A stretch of 8,156 nt of DNA from the NCBI GenBank assembly GCA_018066225.1, contig JAGHRU010000017.1:1-8156 (forward strand), given 5' to 3'. Of this stretch, positions 6,145 through 8,156 are shown piece by piece. A program made the translations under genes and the position numbers. This DNA comes from Candidatus Equimonas enterica (GTDB lineage Bacteria; Bacteroidota; Bacteroidia; Bacteroidales; Bacteroidaceae). The notes below the pieces were generated by a model, which saw only the letters and a program-made list of their open reading frames with translations, was not told the origin of the DNA and did no database searches. Position 1 is the stretch's first letter. The number at the start of each line of letters is the position of its first letter.

Positions 6145-7014
6145 ATGGAGGCTCTTGCCAAATACTACATCACTGAAGATGAGGGCAAAGATCCTGCACA
6201 GGCGCGTCGCAACATCATGTATAGCATTACAGGCGGCGTGGTTACGGCTTATAACAATATGTCCGACTATTTCTGCAAGACAGATTTCACGCCAGAGCAA
6301 GTTGAGCATTACGCTTCTCTCTCTCGTGAGGCTGGCACCATTCAGCACAAGGTGCGCATAAAGTCGGGCGATGACTTCGACCCTCGTACCCTTGACCCTG
6401 ATATGCGCCTGTTGCTCGACCAACATATCCGTGCTGAGGATGCAGAGACTTTCATCCCTTCAACAGCCGACTTCTCATTCCTTGACCTTATCAATGATGC
6501 TACTGACACAGAGGAAGCCACCAAGAAGGCTATTGAGGCAGCAGGCGGCAATGCCAAAGGTGCAGCCGAAATCATAGAGGGCAAGGCTCGTCGTGTAAAT
6601 ACCGACTGGAATAGCGGTGACGAGGAAGAGCAAAAGGCGTTCAGCGCGAAACTACAGAAATTGCTTGATAAGTTGAAGCAGAACAACGCTACTGCCAAGG
6701 AGAAGATTTCTGCCCTTATTGAGCAAATCAAGTCTATCAAGCATGGCAACGATGCACCTGATGGACTAACCAACAAGCGAAGCAAAGCACTTTGGCATAA
6801 CCGTGCAGTATGGCATGCTCCTGAGGATAAGGACGCCACTATAAACATTATTAAGAAGGTGGATGAGTTTATCTACAAGAATGCAGGTCGCAACTGGCAG
6901 GATCCCGACAGTAATGCAAGTATGGACCTCCGTGATGACCTTAAAGCGATGCTTCCTGACATGAGCGAGCAGGACATCTATGAAATCTATCGTCTCGCTG
7001 CACAAAACTCATAA
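6145..7014 (+). CDS. HsdR C-terminal helical domain fragment
   Basis: The hsdR frame stays open after the internal stop. The first ATG is at 6145 (289 aa) and a TTG is at 6136 (292 aa). AAAGGA lies 10 nt before the ATG, so separate translation is possible but unproven. The product is mostly helical and charged, with no catalytic motif. It corresponds to the C-terminal region of EcoR124I-type HsdR (the EcoR124_C-like domain), which in that family contacts the methyltransferase. Visible landmarks are a Gly-rich helix turn (SITGGVVTAYNNMSDYF), the segment FDPRTLDPDMRLLLDQHI that follows it, and a Lys/Glu-rich coiled-coil-like stretch (AKLQKLLDKLKQNNATAKEK). It ends 18 nt before hsdM. It may be dead sequence, an independently made subunit, or the tail of a readthrough product. 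The family assignment is sound; expression is uncertain. Confidence 0.6.
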   Translation: MEALAKYYITEDEGKDPAQARRNIMYSITGGVVTAYNNMSDYFCKTDFTPEQVEHYASLSREAGTIQHKVRIKSGDDFDPRTLDPDMRLLLDQHIRAEDAETFIPSTADFSFLDLINDATDTEEATKKAIEAAGGNAKGAAEIIEGKARRVNTDWNSGDEEEQKAFSAKLQKLLDKLKQNNATAKEKISALIEQIKSIKHGNDAPDGLTNKRSKALWHNRAVWHAPEDKDATINIIKKVDEFIYKNAGRNWQDPDSNASMDLRDDLKAMLPDMSEQDIYEIYRLAAQNS

Positions 7015-7032
7015 TAACAAACCTATCAAACG

Positions 7033-8156
7033 ATGGCTATCAAGAAATCACAACTATATAGCGCACTCTGGGAATCCTGCAATGCTCTGCGTGGCTCTAT
7101 GGATGCCAGTCAGTACAAAGACTATGTGCTGATAGTGCTCTTCGTCAAGTACCTCTCCGACAAGGCGGGGCAGCCGGGCTTCCGCTTGCGTGTGCCAGAG
7201 GGGTGTAGCTTCAAGGACTTTGTGTCATTGAAGCAGGATGAAAAAATAGGCGAGAAGATGAACCAGAAACTGGAAGCCATCAAGGAGATGAATGCGCGTC
7301 AGATAGGCGACCTTGCGCTCCCCAACTTCAATGACCCTGCCCGGTTGGGCAGTGGTCGCACGATGGTTGATACTCTTTCTCGCCTTATTGGCGTGTTTGA
7401 GAACGATGCACTTGACTTCTCTCGCAACCGTGCTGCCGATGATGACCTTCTGGGCGATGCCTACGAATATCTGATGAAGCATTTTGCTGCTGAGAGCGGT
7501 AAGAGCAAGGGGCAGTTCTATACGCCTGCCGAGGTTAGCCGTGTTATGGCGAAGGTGCTTCGCATTGACGAACTCGATAGAGCAGAGCAAACTATCTACG
7601 ACCCTACCTGTGGCTCGGGCTCTCTCTTGCTCCGTGCTTTGGCTGAGGCGAGCAATCCTCGTGTTTCTATTTGCGGTCAGGAGAAAGACAGCAGCACAGC
7701 GGCTCTTGCCAAGCTCAATATGCTCCTGCACGGTATCAGCAATGCCGAAATCAAGGTAGGCGATACCCTTGGCAATCCGCAGTTTACGCAGTGGGAAGGT
7801 ATGCTTTCTACCTTTGATGTTTGTGTGGCCAACCCGCCATTCTCGTTGAAGAACTGGCTCACTTCTGGATTGGAGAATGACCCTTACAACCGTTGGACGA
7901 ACCGTCTCCTGCCTCCTGCCAAGTGTGGTGACTATGCTTTCTTGTTGCACCTCATTGCTTCTATGAAGGCAGAGGAAGGGCGTGGTGCTTGCATCTTGCC
8001 GCACGGTGTGTTGTTTCGTGGCAATGCAGAGTACTACATTCGTAAGCATCTCATTCAGCAGCGCTATATCAAGGGCATCATAGGGCTTCCTGCCAACATC
8101 TTCTTTGGCACAGGCATTCCTGCTTCCATTATCGTCATCGACAAGAAGGGCAAGGA
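7033..8156 (+). CDS. hsdM: Type I restriction-modification N6-adenine methyltransferase subunit M (3' end outside window)
   Basis: Starts at ATG 7033, 18 nt after hsdR, and remains open to the window edge (374 complete codons of an expected 500 or so). HsdM methylates adenine at N6 in the sequence chosen by HsdS, with S-adenosylmethionine as donor. Visible features in order: an N-terminal helical HsdM_N domain (the LRGSMDASQYKDYVL block, characteristic of type IC subunits), the GQFYTP block (160-165) that precedes the catalytic domain, SAM-binding motif I DPTCGSG (190-196), and catalytic motif IV NPPF (267-270), which marks the gamma-class N6-adenine enzymes. There is no frameshift or internal stop, and all key residues are present, so the methyltransferase appears functional. 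Part of its 5' region (7141-7200) is noticeably richer in G+C than hsdR. hsdS should lie downstream, outside the window. Confidence 0.95.
   Translation, partial: MAIKKSQLYSALWESCNALRGSMDASQYKDYVLIVLFVKYLSDKAGQPGFRLRVPEGCSFKDFVSLKQDEKIGEKMNQKLEAIKEMNARQIGDLALPNFNDPARLGSGRTMVDTLSRLIGVFENDALDFSRNRAADDDLLGDAYEYLMKHFAAESGKSKGQFYTPAEVSRVMAKVLRIDELDRAEQTIYDPTCGSGSLLLRALAEASNPRVSICGQEKDSSTAALAKLNMLLHGISNAEIKVGDTLGNPQFTQWEGMLSTFDVCVANPPFSLKNWLTSGLENDPYNRWTNRLLPPAKCGDYAFLLHLIASMKAEEGRGACILPHGVLFRGNAEYYIRKHLIQQRYIKGIIGLPANIFFGTGIPASIIVIDKKGK

Larger units (their letters stand above)
3772..7014 (+). pseudogene. hsdR: hsdR locus interrupted by one in-frame stop codon
   Basis: Taken as one frame, 3772-7014 spans 1080 codons before the final TAA. 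That is the normal size of an EcoR124I-like type I restriction R subunit (about 1040-1090 aa). The frame is broken only once, by TAA at codon 769 (6076-6078). The codons on both sides are in the same phase and both encode R-subunit sequence, so this is a nonsense change, not a frameshift or deletion. Only 18 nt separate the end of the frame from hsdM, as expected for an intact operon. No other stop, frameshift or insertion is visible, so if the gene is dead it died recently. The two open halves are listed separately because one or both may still be translated. Confidence 0.7.

Overview
The window looks like a chromosomal segment of a Bacteroidales bacterium, most likely Prevotella or a close relative. 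Three observations support this: the tmRNA encodes a tag of the Bacteroidales type (G-E-N-N-F-A-L-A-A), the non-coding gaps carry matches to the Bacteroidota -7 promoter consensus TAnnTTTG, and the proteins resemble Bacteroidales housekeeping proteins. No database search was run, so the genus is an inference.

Layout. Positions 1-320 hold a small plus-strand gene of unknown function (17-190) with a strong intrinsic terminator, facing the terminator of ssrA. The tmRNA gene ssrA lies on the minus strand (325-721) and has a promoter-like element just upstream. Two more minus-strand genes follow: a TauE/SafE-type membrane permease (811-1539) and, upstream of it, mnmE (1574-2932), the GTPase of tRNA wobble-uridine modification. 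This half is GC-rich core-genome sequence.

From about 3030 the strand and composition both change. The plus strand carries a tightly packed type I restriction-modification cluster that runs off the right edge: a YgjP-like zinc metallopeptidase (3082-3768), hsdR (3772-7014) and hsdM (from 7033, incomplete). The specificity gene hsdS is not in the window and is presumably downstream.

The main finding is that hsdR is interrupted by one in-frame TAA at 6076-6078. The reading frame stays open for another 311 codons in the same frame and ends at a normal distance from hsdM. The nuclease and helicase motor are therefore on one product (768 aa), and the C-terminal helical domain, which in the EcoR124I family docks the motor to the methyltransferase, is on a second possible product. 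Either restriction has been lost recently by a nonsense mutation, leaving a methylation-only system, or the R subunit is made as two pieces or through stop readthrough. The sequence alone cannot decide. The metallopeptidase gene, 3 nt ahead of hsdR, is a recurrent but functionally unexplained partner of restriction loci.
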